DNA of 64,000 nt from Haloferula helveola (GTDB lineage Bacteria; Verrucomicrobiota; Verrucomicrobiia; Verrucomicrobiales; Akkermansiaceae): the NCBI RefSeq assembly GCF_037076345.1, contig NZ_AP024702.1, positions 1,116,001-1,180,000 on the forward strand, in the 5' to 3' direction. A program made the position numbers and the translations under genes. Position 1 is the stretch's first letter. Each line of letters starts with the position of its first letter. Positions 62,945 through 64,000 of the stretch are shown in pieces. The notes beneath the pieces were generated by a model that saw only the letters and a list, made by a program, of their open reading frames with translations, was not told the origin of the DNA and searched no databases.

Positions 62945-64000
62945 ATGTCCACCCGCTCCTCGAGAATTTCCGTCATGATCGCTCTGCTGGCAGCGACGGC
63001 CACGCTGCAGGCGGAACCGCTGAGGAGCTTCTTCGAGCAACACTGCATCGCCTGCCACGGTCCCGACGAAACCGAGGGTGACCTACGCCTTGATACGCTG
63101 CCGCCGCTCGATGGGGCGGACGACGAGACCCGCGAGCATTGGCTGACGGTGCTCGAGGTGCTTGAGGACGGGGACATGCCGCCGAAGAAGGAACCACAGC
63201 CGGAGGCCGTCGAGGTGGCGAAGGTGACCGGGCACATCGCCGCCGGTCTCGCGCGTCTCGAGGAAGGGCCACCACCCGCACTGCGCCGGATGAACCGCCA
63301 CGAGTACGAGAACACGCTTCACGATTTGCTGGGCATCGACACGCCGCTCGCCGAGATGCTTCCCGAGGACGGCAAGGTGATGGGCTTCGACAATGTCGCC
63401 GACGGCCTGAGCATTTCTCCGGTGCTGATGGAGCGCTACCTGGAGGCGGCCGACGTCGCCTTCGACGCGGTGATCCGGCGCTTTCCTCCGCTGCCGTCGA
63501 GCACCCGCCGCTCGGTGCTGATGGAACGCAAGGAAAACCGCGACTCGGTGGACAGGAAGAAGGGAGGCTCGATTGAGTCCCACGGAGCCTTCGTCGACTT
63601 CTCGCCAGGATGGCCGCCGGCGCGGGTCGACGAGGTCAATGCCACCGAACCCGGCCGCTACGACTGTCGGCTGGCGGTCTGGCCGCACCAGCCGGGCGAG
63701 CGCCTGATTGCCGTCGAAGTGTTTGTCGGTCCTCTGTTCGGAACCGGGAAGCGCCGTTTCGTCGGGGTCTTCGACGTGACCGGGAAGCCGGGCCAACCGC
63801 GGGTCATCGAGTTCTCGACCTGGATGGACACCGGGGACTCCTTTCACGTGCTCCCGCGGATCTTCCCCGAGCATGTCACTTGGCGCGACAAGCATGAGGA
63901 ACGGCCCGGGCTGGCGATCGAGTGGATGGAAGTCCAAGGTCCGCTCGACCAGGACTTCCCCTCCCTGTCGCAGATCCGGCTGTTCGGTGACCGGCCGACC
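62945..64000 (+). CDS. second DUF1592-family cytochrome-like protein, 3' truncated by window
   Basis: The frame is open to the window end, giving 352 residues with no stop, so the gene continues beyond. ATG 62945 yields a signal peptide (VMIALLAATATLQA); ATG 62891 in the same frame is an alternative. The heme-type motif CIACH lies at residues 34-38 (Cys34, Cys37, His38). The DUF1587-like ALRRMNRHEYENTLHDLLGI and the following MGFDNVADGLSIS match the N-terminal half of DUF1592 proteins. It is distinct from the copy at 18988-21519. A DUF1552 partner gene may follow outside the window. Confidence 0.88.
   Translation, partial: MSTRSSRISVMIALLAATATLQAEPLRSFFEQHCIACHGPDETEGDLRLDTLPPLDGADDETREHWLTVLEVLEDGDMPPKKEPQPEAVEVAKVTGHIAAGLARLEEGPPPALRRMNRHEYENTLHDLLGIDTPLAEMLPEDGKVMGFDNVADGLSISPVLMERYLEAADVAFDAVIRRFPPLPSSTRRSVLMERKENRDSVDRKKGGSIESHGAFVDFSPGWPPARVDEVNATEPGRYDCRLAVWPHQPGERLIAVEVFVGPLFGTGKRRFVGVFDVTGKPGQPRVIEFSTWMDTGDSFHVLPRIFPEHVTWRDKHEERPGLAIEWMEVQGPLDQDFPSLSQIRLFGDRPT

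Overview
The window is a 64 kb piece of a high-GC bacterial chromosome. Its gene content points to Verrucomicrobiota, probably a marine or soil member near the Akkermansiaceae/Verrucomicrobiales; this is an inference from families, not a 16S result. The pointers are a DUF1552/DUF1592 pair with a CxxCH motif, three secreted sulfatases, a Gemmata/Verrucomicrobium-type ECF sigma factor next to a FecR-LamG protein, a DUF6807 (PmoA-like) protein, and very large secreted proteins with thrombospondin type 3 (TSP3) or autotransporter-type repeats. No rRNA, tRNA, CRISPR array, transposase or prophage was recognised.

Region 1 (1-9044, all +) is a type IV pilus / type II secretion-type cluster: the C-terminal part of a secretin, a GspE/PilB ATPase, a GspF/PilC platform protein, a PilT-like ATPase, four prepilin-like proteins and a PilX-like protein with a beta-helical body. 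Region 2 (9157-13142, +) holds a TMEM43-like membrane protein with a TerB-like tail, a SIR2-family protein and a secreted DUF4272 protein. Region 3 (13262-26765, both strands) holds a VWA protein, a DUF6807 protein, an exported Lon-type protease without an ATPase domain, the DUF1552/DUF1592 pair, a secreted FAD enzyme, an unknown Tat-type protein, a CE12-like esterase and a sulfatase. These mostly look like envelope functions for polysaccharide turnover.

Region 4 (27190-34327) contains a secreted beta-helix protein built from about eight 63-residue repeats, a three-gene sugar-acid operon (zinc alcohol dehydrogenase, SDR, GntP permease), and a small HTH/membrane-protein operon preceded by a perfect 12-bp inverted repeat. 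Region 5 (34419-47012, all -) reads as one unit in the order ECF sigma factor, FecR-LamG, a 1287-residue secreted protein and a 2136-residue secreted protein. The two large proteins share jelly-roll/TSP3 modules; the larger also carries a glucose/sorbosone dehydrogenase-type propeller, two CxxCH motifs and a cadherin-like domain. This is the most distinctive part of the window.

Region 6 (47216-64000) holds an M6-like metalloprotease, a D-threonine aldolase-like PLP enzyme, a PQQ-type propeller, a nucleoside hydrolase-like lipoprotein, an FG-GAP protein, a GntR/LacI-type regulator divergent from a secreted PATR-repeat protein that is followed by a clear terminator, an SGNH hydrolase, two sulfatases and the start of a second DUF1592 protein cut by the window end. 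Four unrelated large secreted proteins end in short C-terminal segments that look alike, which may be a shared surface-sorting or anchoring domain.
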